Below are positions 32,270 to 42,247 of a stretch of 64,000 bases of DNA, piece after piece; the first letter of the stretch is position 1, and the number at the start of each line of letters is the position of its first letter. The position numbers and the translations under genes are program-made. The notes below the pieces were generated by a model. It was given only the letters and a program-made list of their open reading frames with translations, ran no database searches and had not been told where the DNA came from. Location: contig JAYKXP010000011.1 of assembly GCA_037176845.1 (NCBI GenBank), positions 186,001-250,000 of the forward strand, given 5' to 3'. This stretch comes from Paramarasmius palmivorus (taxonomy: Eukaryota; Basidiomycota; Agaricomycetes; Agaricales; Marasmiaceae).

Positions 32270-33721
32270 TCATCGAGCTGTTTCCTTCCTGAATATCGCG
32301 AAGGGTCGAGCCAAGTACTTGGGCGGTAGCGTCGCCGCGGCTTTCGTAGCTTTTGCTATGGCACGAAGCGCGGGATCGCATTGAAAGACTGCGGTCTGCT
32401 TGATCTTTGGCGTGGGCATCTCCTCCTCGCGAAGCTCTTCTTCGCTGTCAAGGTGTAGCTCCGGTACCGCAACATCCACTTCCGGCTCAACCGCCTTCGA
32501 GGCAGGAGTCTCGGGTCCGGATTCGCTGTCAGTATCGGAAGTCGAGGCCGATGATCCACACCAGTTGGAAAACGACCTAGGAATGGTTTCATCCTTGGAA
32601 GCGAAGTACACCCGGGAGGAATGGGAAGGAGCTGATCTATAGGCGTTGGTCCTATCGAAAGAAGGGTAGATGAAACAGTAGATCCATCGCTCGACTCTTC
32701 ATCGCTTGATGGTATATCCTCCGTGTATATAGTAACGACTTTCCGTGGGCCCGCCTCGAGAACTTTGCTACTACTAGGGTGTGGAACAGGAGGAACGGCG
32801 CGATGAAAGGTCTTGAGAGCCAAGATCTCTTTCCGGAGATGAGGAATAGTGATACGATGCAAAGGATTGAGCTCAAAGATACGCTTGAGTATACGGTTGG
32901 CACCGTCAGAGATGGGTAAGAGCTGTCGTATAAAGTCCTCGTCCTGCAAGTAATGGCTAAAGTGTTCGTCGGAAGAGACCGCAAAGCACCAAGGGTTTCG
33001 AGCGGTGATAAGATTGACGAGAATGACGCCCAGAGACCAAATATCATTTAGGCGAGGCGAATAGTGAGTGCGATATGATTCCTTCCCGATACATTCTACG
33101 GTGATATCAAGTCAGTCCGCTGATCATCATGAACAAGAGAAACACGCGCTCACCGGGGCTCATATAATACGAACTACCACAGCCAAACTCTTGAGAAGCT
33201 CGCGTATCCGTCGAGAGCCCAAAATCGGCGATATGAACGCGTCGACCATCCTTCGAAAACAGCACATTCTCCGGCTTGAGGTCCCTATGATACACGCCCT
33301 TGTCGTGACAGTGCTGAAGCGCATCCAACAGCTGGACGAAAACGCTCCGAATAGATTCGTCATCTCGCTTGAACGAATCCGTCTCCGTGATAGCAGCAAA
33401 CAAGTCTCCTCCCTCGCACAAGTCCAGGATGACATATACAAAGAAATCGTCGTAGAGAACCTCGTGCATCGCCACGATATTGGGATGTCCAGATACTTTC
33501 TGATGGAGAGCGATCTCGCGTAGCTGGAATTCCTCTTGCCTTGATCCAACCTCAGGCTTTAGAAGGCATTTGACGGCAAAGTGGTTGGGCGATTTTGTGG
33601 AAGAGGTGATATCGACTGCTTTGTAGACTTTTCCGTAGGCTCCAGATCCTAAGCATTCAAGAAGCTCGTATTGCTCAACGAGGTGGCCGGTGAAATCGGG
33701 AAGGGTGTCTGTGATGCGCAT
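32270..33721 (-). CDS. Serine/threonine kinase, Ran1/Ksp1/Sks1-like
   Basis: Starts MRITDTLPDFTGHLVEQYEL. All catalytic landmarks are present: the glycine loop LGSGAYGKVYKA, the Lys of HFAVKCLL, the catalytic loop HRDLKPENVLFSKDG, DFGLST, and GCGSSYYMSPE with the Glu created across an intron. Then DIWSLGVILVNLITARNPW and ISDGANRILKRIFELNPLHR complete the C-lobe. The NPW segment and the short insert-free C-lobe fit the Ran1/Pat1, Ksp1 and Sks1/Vhs1 group, which links nutrient state to growth, meiosis or filamentation. The tail is Ser-, Glu- and Pro-rich and disordered. One frame change near 32611-32616 (CCCGGGTG on the coding strand) separates PIDQLLPIPPG from VYFASKDETIPRSFSNW; one extra G would restore it. 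Confidence 0.85.
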
Positions 33722-34353
33722 AGTGATGGGCGAGTAGAGTGAGAATAGAATGTAGCGAGAAAAAAAGTGTCGACTGCGACTGTCAAAGTGCGCCGATGGA
33801 AGAAGTAGAAAAGAAACAAGTGAAGAGTCGCGTTTTCGCGTCCGTGTCAGGACATGGTGCCGTTCAAACTCCGCTTCGGCCAGGTCCGTGTCATATTGGC
33901 GCTTGCTACTTGACCACCACCAGAGCTCTAACACTTAAAGAGGCCGCAAGGTAACTACATTCTCGGACTGGGATGAGAGATACTAACCAGACTCTTAGGT
34001 ATTCTCAGTCGAATATTCCATACCGATTGTTTCTGCTCATTAGGGTCTTTGTAACGACAGCCAGCGATCTAAGACGCATTCAATTACCAGTAGAATGCCG
34101 CCTCTGGAAAATTCTTGAGACGCACACTCAATCTATCTCAGATGTCTGTGGAGTTACTACGACAAAGACACGGCAAAATCAGCAAACACCTCCTTTCATG
34201 GACTCTGGAAAGTATTCCATCTGGGATGACGCTATACCCTCGAAGGTTTATAAAAGCAGGCCTTTTCACGACTCAAATCCTCATTCCACATCCTCTGTGG
34301 TCTTCTCGAGCATCCAAAGCTACTCTCTGCAGAGCCTTCTCAGCATCTCCAAC
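33722..34353. promoter_or_regulatory. Divergent promoter region, kinase gene / SSP2
   Basis: The kinase (minus) and SSP2 (plus) are transcribed apart from here. On the plus strand TATAAAAG at 34249-34256 lies 105 bp before the SSP2 ATG. No TATA box was seen for the kinase. Confidence 0.5.
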
Positions 34354-34772
34354 ATGCAATTCAACGCTCTCCTCGCTCTCATCGTCCCCGCCATCGTTTT
34401 GGCTACTCCCGTCCCTCACGGCGGTGAAGGCGGCTCTACCTCCGTTTGCAGCAGCGGTGGTACTATTGCCTGCAACAACGGCGGGATCCTCAGCAGCGTT
34501 CTGAGCAGCGGATGGTATGAATCCTCGTTCTCGAGAGCGAGCATTTACTCATTAATAATTTACTTGCAGCTCCACCGGCAACGTTTATTGCTGCTTCAAC
34601 TCCAACAACCAGGGTATATTGATTCTGAACTTCTCTTTTCCTGGGTAACCGATTGACTGACTATCTTTCAGTTGGATATATCAATATCAATGATGGCAAT
34701 TGTCAACAGCAAAACTTTGGCATCGGCGAGGACGGCGGTATTCTCAGCGAGCTCCTCGGTAGCTTGCTTTGA
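34354..34772 (+). CDS. Small secreted hydrophobin-like protein SSP2 (six-cysteine form)
   Basis: Three exons (34354-34514, 34570-34613, 34672-34772) encode 101 residues. MQFNALLALIVPAIVLA is the signal peptide, followed by TPVPHG as in SSP1. Cysteines run C-X7-C then C-X6-CC-X16-C. Compared with the eight-cysteine SSP3 and SSP4, the second residue of the first CC pair is Asn (ACNNGG) and the next Cys is Ser (ILSSVLSSG), so exactly the cysteines at hydrophobin positions 3 and 4 are gone while all loop lengths are kept. Exon 1 (161 nt) and exon 2 (44 nt) have the same lengths as in SSP4. The tail is hydrophobic (GGILSELLGSLL). Likely secreted to the cell wall or medium; function unknown. No frame break. 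Confidence 0.82.
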
Positions 34773-34876
34773 AGGGCTTTCTGTTGCGGAAATGAAGTAA
34801 GGAACAGTGTATGATATGGACAATGTGAAGCATGTATGAAACGTGTTGTATTACTGATTAAAATCATGCGTTTCAA

Positions 34877-34979
34877 TGCCCCATGGCTGAGTTGGTTACA
34901 GCGTCCGACTGTTACTGCGACCCATGTGCATGTGAGCTTAAGCATCGGAAGGTCGTGAGTTCGAGCCTCACTGGGGCAG
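34877..34979 (+). tRNA. tRNA-Asn(GTT) with a 29-nt intron
   Basis: The acceptor arms TGCCCCA and TGGGGCA pair over seven positions, with discriminator G. U8, the D-arm (GGCTGAGTTGGTTACAGC), anticodon stem TCCGA/TCGGA and T-arm (GTGAG TTCGAGC CTCAC) are all present. Anticodon GTT lies in the loop CTGTTAA once the intron 34915-34943 is removed; it sits one base 3' of the anticodon, the canonical site. The mature sequence closely follows yeast tRNA-Asn. It lies about 100 bp after SSP2 and reads in the same direction. Confidence 0.92.
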
Positions 34980-35462
34980 TCATTTTTTATTGTTCAGTAT
35001 TTTTTCTAATTAACCAGCCCATATTCTACATTGCATGACCATACGAATGTCCCGTTGCTCTCTGGCTATTCGCCCAGCTGAATATCATTCACTTTCGCAA
35101 GTTCCTTGACGCGTTGACGGGCTGTTTGCCAGCCGTGAGAATGTTTTAATTCAGTCGCGCTGACTGTTCCTCTTGGCGCCGTTCCAGACGGCGAAGGCCC
35201 CTGCAACCCTGACAGAAACCCCCCTTTCGCTTCCATTGCCAGTCGCTTCCCTTCCTTCATGTTCGACATCGTCACCTAGGTCCTTGTCAGATATTTTATT
35301 GGAAGAAAAAGTTAGAGAAAAGGTCAGAATTATAAGGATTGTTTCTATCATATCTCATGACTTTATATTGATCCATGTTCGTTGACAGGGTTCTCACACG
35401 ACACAACTCTCCATTCCTTCAAACCTCACTCCTTTTGCACGCAGCCCTTCCCATTCACCTTC

Positions 35463-36362
35463 ATGTCGTCGAGCGATAGCTCTCCATCAGCAGTCTCAAC
35501 ACCCTATGTCGATCCTGCAACCGGAGATCGTCGGATGCTCATCGCAGGCCTCGTCCTCGGATTCCTGGGTCTCATCGCAGTCGGCATCATCATCTTCTGG
35601 ACACTCCGTCTCAAAGCACCCCAATTCTACACCCTCGAAGACCCTGAGCACTCTTCCTCATCACCTTCTGACGACGGCGGCGTCAAACGTCACATCTCTG
35701 TCAAAGCTGGTCTTAAACGCAAGGCCACAGGAAAACTCCTCGACAGGAACCACATTGCAGCCAAAATCACACCTTTTGGATCAAACGTTCATACTCCGGG
35801 AGAAAACATGCGTATTGCGTCGAGATTACCGAACGGAGCATGGCAGTTTTCGGAACCAAATGCTGGGGTGCTGACTTCTGAGAGGGTGGAACAGCTGGGT
35901 AGTCCTACAGGATCAACGTTCACGCGGAGAAGACCATCACAGGATTTGTTGGCAATGGGTGGTAGTCTATCACCTGGATTTGGGTTAGCCGCGGGGTCGT
36001 CGGTTTCGGTCGATTCGTATCATACGAATCACTCGAACGGATCATACGTCTCTCATAGCTCACGAGCACCGCTTTTGAGTAGTGAGATTCCTGATTCGAG
36101 GTTGACGCTTAATCTCGACTCGAATGATCGTGATGCTAAATCATCACCGCGACCGTCAATGACGAAGAAGGAAGAAGCAGCTGCATCATCGTGGATGGCA
36201 GAGCCAGAGTACGTTGAGATGCCACCGCCAGCTTATGGATCATCGCCTGCTTATGACTCTGGCGTTGGTTACGGTGCTGGCTACGGTGTTGGTGTTGGAT
36301 ATGGAGGCTATGAACATCGAGAATACGAACGAGAACAAGAGAGATGGGGAAGAGAGCGGTAA
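35463..36362 (+). CDS. Single-pass membrane protein of unknown function
   Basis: A single exon of 299 residues. A short Ser/Pro-rich N-terminus (MSSSDSSPSAVSTPYVDPAT) is followed by one strong membrane helix at about residues 25-48 (MLIAGLVLGFLGLIAVGIII). The long tail is hydrophilic and disordered, with basic patches (VKRHISVKAGLKRKATGKLL), Ser/Asn-rich linkers, a PPPAY motif (a possible WW or Nedd4-type binding site) and a Gly/Tyr-rich repeat segment near the end (YGAGYGVGVGYGGY). The layout is like that of mushroom TM-adaptor or wall-integrity sensor-like proteins, but I recognise no domain. No signal peptide is predicted by eye, so an N-out single anchor is likely. An in-frame ATG at 35382 would add a leader of 27 residues without conserved character. 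Confidence 0.7.
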   Translation: MSSSDSSPSAVSTPYVDPATGDRRMLIAGLVLGFLGLIAVGIIIFWTLRLKAPQFYTLEDPEHSSSSPSDDGGVKRHISVKAGLKRKATGKLLDRNHIAAKITPFGSNVHTPGENMRIASRLPNGAWQFSEPNAGVLTSERVEQLGSPTGSTFTRRRPSQDLLAMGGSLSPGFGLAAGSSVSVDSYHTNHSNGSYVSHSSRAPLLSSEIPDSRLTLNLDSNDRDAKSSPRPSMTKKEEAAASSWMAEPEYVEMPPPAYGSSPAYDSGVGYGAGYGVGVGYGGYEHREYEREQERWGRER

Positions 36363-37348
36363 AGTGTGTGCTGTATGTCTGTCTGTCTACTAGGGAATTG
36401 TCGGCGTCGTGTATTCTTGTTGGTGTGTCCCGTCTTCCTTCCTTTACATTCCTTTTTCACGTCCCACTCTCACTCGTTCAACTTCAGCTTTTTTGTGACT
36501 GGAATTACTCGTCGTCAATTTATGCTGCTGTTTTTATGACGAAATTCCATGCTATTCTTCATTCTTCCACCACACCTCTTTTTGAACGTTGACGTCGCCA
36601 CCTTTCTTGTTTACATTGTTTACCGCATTTCGTTCAATGCTTTTCGACACGCTCTTTTGTACATTCTTTTTTGTGGAGTGGAAGGACCGTAGATATCTTA
36701 TTTATCTCGTATATAACTAGCATACTTCATAGATTATATCTGAGGTTTAAAGCAGTCTTTTACGGCTAGCCTTCATCTATACATGTAGGCGCTCGGCCCT
36801 AGTTACCTCCAGCTCTCATTTACCTCATGCTTGAGCCATCGACGCTCAATTTCGGTGGTTTTAGAACCAGAAACCCATCTGAAATGGTTCACTTTGAGTC
36901 TTGAGTAGTGTATGTTTCGGTTGAGGTGAGCGTCGTGGGCGTCTCTGAGGCGTCTCACTCTAGCCGGCCTCTACCCCTTCTTCCATATGCATACCAGGGA
37001 TACTCGAACCTCCCAGGTCGTTCGTTACCGTATCTTACTTCTCGCTTTCTCGGAAGAGTCAAGACAGCGAATTCAACATTGTCGCTACGACACGTACTTC
37101 TTGACAAGTTCTTCGTCCAGAGGTTTCAAAAAAAAGTCTCAAATCTTCTTCGCCTAAACCTCCGTCACTGCGAGACATTCTACTTCTGACGTACTTTCAT
37201 ACATCTCAAGAATGAAGAAAACGTATAAAAGCCACCTCTAAAGTCCACTTCAATCCAGAACAACTCTCACTCGTACAATAACTCGAGTCGTACGACTTTC
37301 CTGCTCTAACAACTGCAACCTCTACCTTAACCAACCAAACACTCAACC
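36363..37348. other. Intergenic; 3' T-rich stretch and promoter of the short orphan gene
   Basis: The first 350 bp are T-rich, as expected after a gene end. TATAAAAG at 37224-37231 lies 125 bp before the next ATG. The leader just before that ATG, rich in CAA, ACT and ACC triplets, resembles the leader of the paralog at 44207. Confidence 0.5.
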
Positions 37349-37741
37349 ATGTTCGACATCGACGAATTTTTCTTCGGTAAAGCCCACTACCGATACGACC
37401 CCGACCTTGAGGCATCTTTCAAGGCCTACAAATTTGGTCAACCAGCCGAACACCAACCAGTACAAGAGATTTCGCCGTGGACACCATTACCACGAGCTTC
37501 TTCCTCATCCTCCTCATCCTCGAAGATATCACCTTCAGCCAAGTCGTCTCGAGCATCGTCGTCACGGAGGACACCCAAATCTTCGACCCAGCCTTCATCG
37601 TCATCTTCCCAAACACAAACTCAGACACAGAGGCGAAAGAGGAAGATTCCGCCTACGGATGAGGCGCATCCGTTTAGCAAGCGGTTCGATGATGGACAGA
37701 AGGAGTTTTTGTACAAGTTCCTATTCGTAGACAAACTATAG
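37349..37741 (+). CDS. Short orphan protein with conserved ends and Ser-rich middle
   Basis: One exon, 130 residues. I know no family. The N-terminus reads MFDIDEFFFGKAHYRYDPDL followed by EASFKAYKFG; the middle is Ser-rich, with long runs of Ser and mixed Arg/Lys (about residues 50-95); the end reads KRKIPPTDEAHPFSKRFDDG and QKEFLYKFLFVDKL. The paralog at 44207 keeps both ends but not the middle, which suggests the two ends are what selection preserves, perhaps as binding motifs joined by a flexible linker. There is no signal peptide or membrane helix. The basic KRKIPP segment could be a nuclear signal. The start is supported by the paralog, whose ATG and leader align. Confidence 0.65.
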   Translation: MFDIDEFFFGKAHYRYDPDLEASFKAYKFGQPAEHQPVQEISPWTPLPRASSSSSSSSKISPSAKSSRASSSRRTPKSSTQPSSSSSQTQTQTQRRKRKIPPTDEAHPFSKRFDDGQKEFLYKFLFVDKL

Positions 37742-38399
37742 GAGGATGAGGGGTTGATACACTGCATGTCCGGACTTTGTGTTGTGACTTGTCTTTGATA
37801 CCACCGTGACTGTTATCATATTTATAGCTGGAATATACCTAAAAACTGAACGTGAACGATCACTGTACCACTGGACCTGCCTCTGGCTAAGAGTTAGTTG
37901 GGTGTCTGTCGTCGCAGTATTCGTCAAAATCCGGGATCCGGACCGGCACACGCGTTGGCAAAGTTGCCTGCTCAGAAGCGCTCTTTTCTTTTCCAACCAT
38001 CACCAGCGAACTTCACTACGTCTCATCCTCCATTGTAGAAGGTCCGGTACGAACTCAGCATCTGTTCGTCAATTCCAAAGTACTTCCAATCTATGGAGTC
38101 GCTATCTCGCGAGATTTGGGTGATGTAGGAAATAGCTTAAACCTCTGGGATTGCGGCCAGGACTCCAATGCTACATCAATGATTTTCATTTCATTGTATC
38201 CTAACTCAATGGATGAATGGATGGATCAAGACTTTAATGAGATCTTACGACGGAAATCTCGAGGATATGCAGCGCGCAAGAACCAATAACCCTGTCTCGA
38301 TGATTATCCTGTGCGTACACCTTCCAGTCCATATGATCGCAAATTATAATCATATGTATACCCCAGAATACACCCTTCTATCTCCAAGACTTCCCATCC
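37742..38399. other. Intergenic, no assignable gene
   Basis: Only short frames are present. The region ends at the start codon of the wrecked GH95 gene. Confidence 0.5.
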
Positions 38400-39459
38400 A
38401 TGAAAATGACAACACTGCGAGCTTTAGCCATTGCTACGGCTGCTTGGATGGCGTCGGTCCATGCGGTGCGTTCTGAACAAGTCATACCTTGATTCCTCAA
38501 CCTCATGAATTATTTCTAGTCAACCAGCATGTGGTTTGATATCCCGACAAGTGCATCGTGATAATTCATTATGGTGTACCTCAACTAACTATTTCAAAGT
38601 AATTCCGCTGGGCAACGGTCGACTCGGTGCTGGACTTACAGGGCAAGTGAATGTTATCACTCAGGCTCCCCGCAGGATCACGTCTGGTCGGGCTCTCTGA
38701 CTCACCCGAATAACAAGAACTGTCCCAAAGCGTTACCGAACGCTCAAGAGTTGATCTGGTACATCCCTTTCTTGCATCTCATGCAAATAGTATCTAATGT
38801 TCTCGGAAACTAGGCGAGACGATATCCTTTCTGCGCAAAATGTGATCCGCGAATCATGTATGTCCAATCCCATCCTGATATATGAGTCAAATAGCCCATT
38901 CAATTATATCAGTCAACTTTACCCTCTGCATCCTGGCGCACAAATCGATCCGAGATTCAATACAACTCTTACCGATGCCGCTAAGGTCACTCTGCAGTTG
39001 CGTGGCGACTACAGCTTAGGCTGGCCGACTGCGTGGAGGGCCAACTTCTTCGCGCGACTCTTGGACGGAGAAAAGGCCTATTACTACATGCAACGGCTGC
39101 TCAAGCTCTACTCGTACGACAACCTTTAGTCTATCAATTCGGTATTCCAAATCGACGGAAATTTCGGAGGGGCGAATGCAGTGGCAGAGATGATTCTGCA
39201 AAGTCATAACGGAGAGATTCATTTCCTTCCTGCTATACCGAAATCTTGGGTGGAAGGAGCGGTTACTGGGTTCAGAGCCAGAGGTGGACTTACGGTCGAC
39301 ATCTCATAGTCTCAAGGCGCGCTAGCATCGGCGAAACTGACGAGTACTTCAGGAACGTTTGCTAGGGCGAGATACAATGGCAGCGCCATTGATTTGACAC
39401 TAGATCAAGGTGGCCATGTAGTCTTGACCGTTTCTAACTTTTTGAAAGCCTCTCAATAG
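38400..39459 (+). pseudogene. Decayed GH95 alpha-L-fucosidase with large internal deletion
   Basis: The start encodes a good signal peptide (MKMTTLRALAIATAAWMASV) ending at a GTGCG donor. Then the family N-domain is recognisable as VIPLGNGRLGAGLTG and WSGSLTHPNNKNCPKALPNA. From there the sequence jumps to the C-terminal part of the catalytic barrel (YPLHPGAQIDPRFNTTLTDA, GWPTAWRANFFARLLDGEKA) and the end domain ([51 protein letters not shown]). Family members have about 750-850 residues; several hundred codons between the two parts, including the catalytic region, are missing. In-frame stops occur after YSYDNL (39127) and after TVDIS (39307). Intact GH95 enzymes release fucose from plant and host glycans. 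This copy cannot make an active enzyme. Confidence 0.82.
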
Positions 39460-39710
39460 CTACTCCACATCACTTGGTTTCATGTATGGTAACTATGTGC
39501 TGTCGGTGCAAACGCAGGCCTTACCGACTTGCGCGAGTTTCCTGTCTGGTTCTGTTGAGTTTCCATTTTTTCTGTCTCGAGCTATTTAAATCCGATCCAA
39601 TTCAGGATACATGCTGGAAGTTACAGTGTTGTACACGAATTTTCTTTTTACAAGGTTGTTGCAAGATGACATTGAATGATCCCAGTCCGCTGTTTTCTCG
39701 CAAGGGCTTC
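39460..39710. other. Intergenic between GH95 relic and SSP3
   Basis: Convergent 3' regions; nothing recognised. Confidence 0.5.
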
Positions 39711-40170
39711 TCACAGAGGCAAAGCACCACCACCAAGAAGGCCCAGAACTCCGGAGAGTAGGCCAGTAACTACGTCGCCCTCACCCACACCTCAATGTCG
39801 ACCTTTTTGCAATTGCCCTTGTCGCCATTCGGGATGCCAACTGTGTGCGCGAAGTCAGTTCATACTCGGTCTTTTAGATTTCTGGTATCGATGACGTACA
39901 TTGGGTATTGTCGTTGAAGCAGCAATAGACATCACCTGCGTTGCTGTAAAGGAACGGTAATGAGCCTCACAGCAAATAATTCAAGGGAGCGAGAAAGACA
40001 CACCAAGTATCGCTCGCCACGCAGTTCAACAGACCGCCATTGCAGCATTTGAGATCACCGCCGCTGCTACAGACGCTAGTAGGGGCGTCACCACCGGGCA
40101 GGGGAGTGGCGACGACGATGACGATGGGGAGAACGACGGCAAAGAGAGCAGAGAATGCCTTGAATTGCAT
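39711..40170 (-). CDS. Small secreted hydrophobin-like protein SSP3 (eight-cysteine form)
   Basis: Exons 40170-40004, 39943-39900 and 39840 onward. Signal peptide MQFKAFSALFAVVLPIVIVV, then ATPLPGG. The mature part has eight cysteines: C-X7-CC-X6-C-X5-C-X6-CC-X16-C, the hydrophobin order with much shorter third and fourth loops than class I or II members. Exon 2 is 44 nt, as in the other three genes. In the last exon the frame stops early, at TAG 39770; one more G near 39790-39791 would let it continue as GEGDVVTGLLSGVLGLLGGG, matching the SSP4 tail, to a stop at 39711. The gene is head-to-head with SSP4. TATATAAA (40266-40259, minus) lies 96 bp before the ATG. Confidence 0.78.
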
Positions 40171-41423
40171 GGTGGTTGAGAGTGTATAAGAGGATAGGAC
40201 TCTGAGTGTAGTCTGAACCGGGTAGGTGACTGGAGAAAAGTTGAACTTCCAAGGCTAGTTTATATACCTAAATTCGCGTCTCCTATAGCGCATACATTGC
40301 CCTCTGGGGTCTTCATTACTGTAGATGCGTTAGGGAAGAATTCCATCCAGGAATCGGAGAATCATGGAGTGTTCCAAGTCGGTACGATTGTTGACATTAG
40401 AGGACGATCAAGAGACTCGACTTTAGGGTGAATTTCCGAGGGATCTTCTTGACACAACCAAATTTAAGGGTAGTTTCAAAGCTTGCAATCAATCGGAACA
40501 TGTTTCGCAATGTTGCTCATGGAGTAGGGGAGACGATGCGCCCTGTCTTGAACAGGGTCCGAATCAAGCCCGACGCTGGGCACCAAGATCTTGAAAACTA
40601 ATTCTCTAATGTTAGTACATGGAAGTCGAATTTGTGGGGATACTTGCTTGCATCTCATAGACATAGAACGCCGTAGAAAGAGGTGCATTGATGACGGTTG
40701 AAAGAAAAGGTGTTGACTGGGCCGGGACCCGGACCGCGTCACTTTTTCTTCCCAACCACCACCTTCTCGAGGACACAGCGCCTACATATTCGCGAGGCTC
40801 TGGGAAACGAGCACATCTAGAACTATCTGGACTAGATTCATCAAGAAATTCGAGGAGCTATTTGCGCGTTCCAATTCATCAGGCGGCGGGATTCAAAGTC
40901 AGGGTTTCGTCTCGGATTTTTGGATAGACGCGAATAACGATCCTTGGTGCGTCTGTAAATGTTCATATTCGACAGCACACTGATCTCTATGTCTCTAGGT
41001 CGCTTGGCAAATGTTCTATTTCGACGCGAATACCAACTGTACTGCCTGCTCAGGATCGAAGTTACGATGACCCCCGACTCAATCAATACATACTCAAGTG
41101 TCCGCATTTTCTCCGCACCTTCTAGTGTATTATGTCATTCTTCTAGAATGAAAAAACACCCTGTCTGTTAATTCGGAGGTGGAAATCTTAGATTGGAGTG
41201 GAGTCAATACCTTCAAACAGGTTTCTGATCAATGCTCAACAATAGTACCCCAGCTTCACCGACTCCACTGGACACGCTCTCGCCCGAAGGACGTGTATTA
41301 CGGTTTCTGGAAGACGCGAATCTAGTATAAGTACCAGCTTTGGAAGCAGAACTTTTCTCCAGTCACCTACACGGTTCAGACGACACCCAGAGTTCTATTT
41401 CTCATACCGTACTCTCAATCACC
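40171..41423. promoter_or_regulatory. Divergent promoter region shared by SSP3 and SSP4
   Basis: The outer 90-100 bp on each side are inverted copies of each other. Both contain a TATA-type box (TATATAAA at 40266-40259 on the minus strand; TATAAG at 41326-41331 on the plus strand), then CTTTGGAAGC-like sequence, then CTTTTCTCCAGTCACCTACC/A and CGGTTCAGAC, and both leaders end in CTCTCAA(T/C)CACC before the ATG. The middle of the interval shows no gene. Confidence 0.6.
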
Positions 41424-41858
41424 ATGCAATTCAAGGCATTCTCTGCTCTCTTTGCCGTCGTTCTCCCCGCCGTCATCGCCACTCCAGTCCCCGGTGACGA
41501 TGCTCCCGCTGGGTTCTGTAGCAGCGGCGGTGATCTCCAATGTTGCAACGGTGGAGTGTTGAGCTGCGTGCTGGTTGATGACTGGTATGTTTCTCTCGTT
41601 TCCTTGATCCAATACCAAGGCTCACCGTGTTTCCTCACAGCAAAGCTGGTGATGTCTACTGCTGCATCAACGACAATGGCCAAGGTGTGTCTTCGATGCA
41701 GATTGGATGTTTGAGTATACACTAATCTTGTGCACCTAGGTGGCGCCGTCAATGGCAACGGCCTCAACTGCAAAAAAGTAGATGTCGCAGGAGCGAGTGA
41801 CGATGACTTGGTTACTGGCCTGCTATCCGGAGTTTTGGGTCTTTTGGGAGGCCTATGA
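41424..41858 (+). CDS. Small secreted hydrophobin-like protein SSP4 (eight-cysteine form)
   Basis: Exons 41424-41584 (161 nt), 41641-41684 (44 nt) and 41740-41858 encode 107 residues. The signal peptide MQFKAFSALFAVVLPAVIA is nearly that of SSP3, followed by TPVPGD. Eight cysteines are spaced C-X7-CC-X6-C-X5-C-X6-CC-X16-C. The first block reads CSSGGDLQCCNGGVLSC; the later CC is in GDVYCCINDNGQ. The tail is acidic, then strongly hydrophobic (LVTGLLSGVLGLLGGL). Reference hydrophobins have 19-39 residues between the third and fourth Cys in class I and about 11 in class II; here there are six. The gene reads open throughout, so it is the best model for the family. Confidence 0.85.
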
Positions 41859-42247
41859 GGAGTTTTCGGAAGAACAATGGAACCACGATCTTCTGTAGCA
41901 CAACCTGCAAGGACCTTTGTACAATATCATGTTTTCCTGCCGTGTATCCCGACGATATCTGTACTGAAATTTTTGATTAACAACTACAACTGTAACTCAG
42001 GTGCTTTACTCTAAAGTAAAATACCTCGCCAGCTCCTCTGAATGAGTGATAGAGAAGACAATTTTTTTGCTCTGGCCGCTGACGTACGGTTCCATTCACC
42101 AGTACCATTCAACCTTCGATACGTAGTGTATCTATGACGGATTGAGTAGCATACAAATATATTGTGAAAACACGGAGATATACTCCATAGATACATACAC
42201 AGCTCCGTTACGAAGTGAATTTTAATGGGGCCACGTTGTTGTTAATA
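41859..42247. other. Convergent intergenic region, SSP4 / APH-type gene
   Basis: Two 3' ends meet here. No further feature is seen. Confidence 0.5.
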
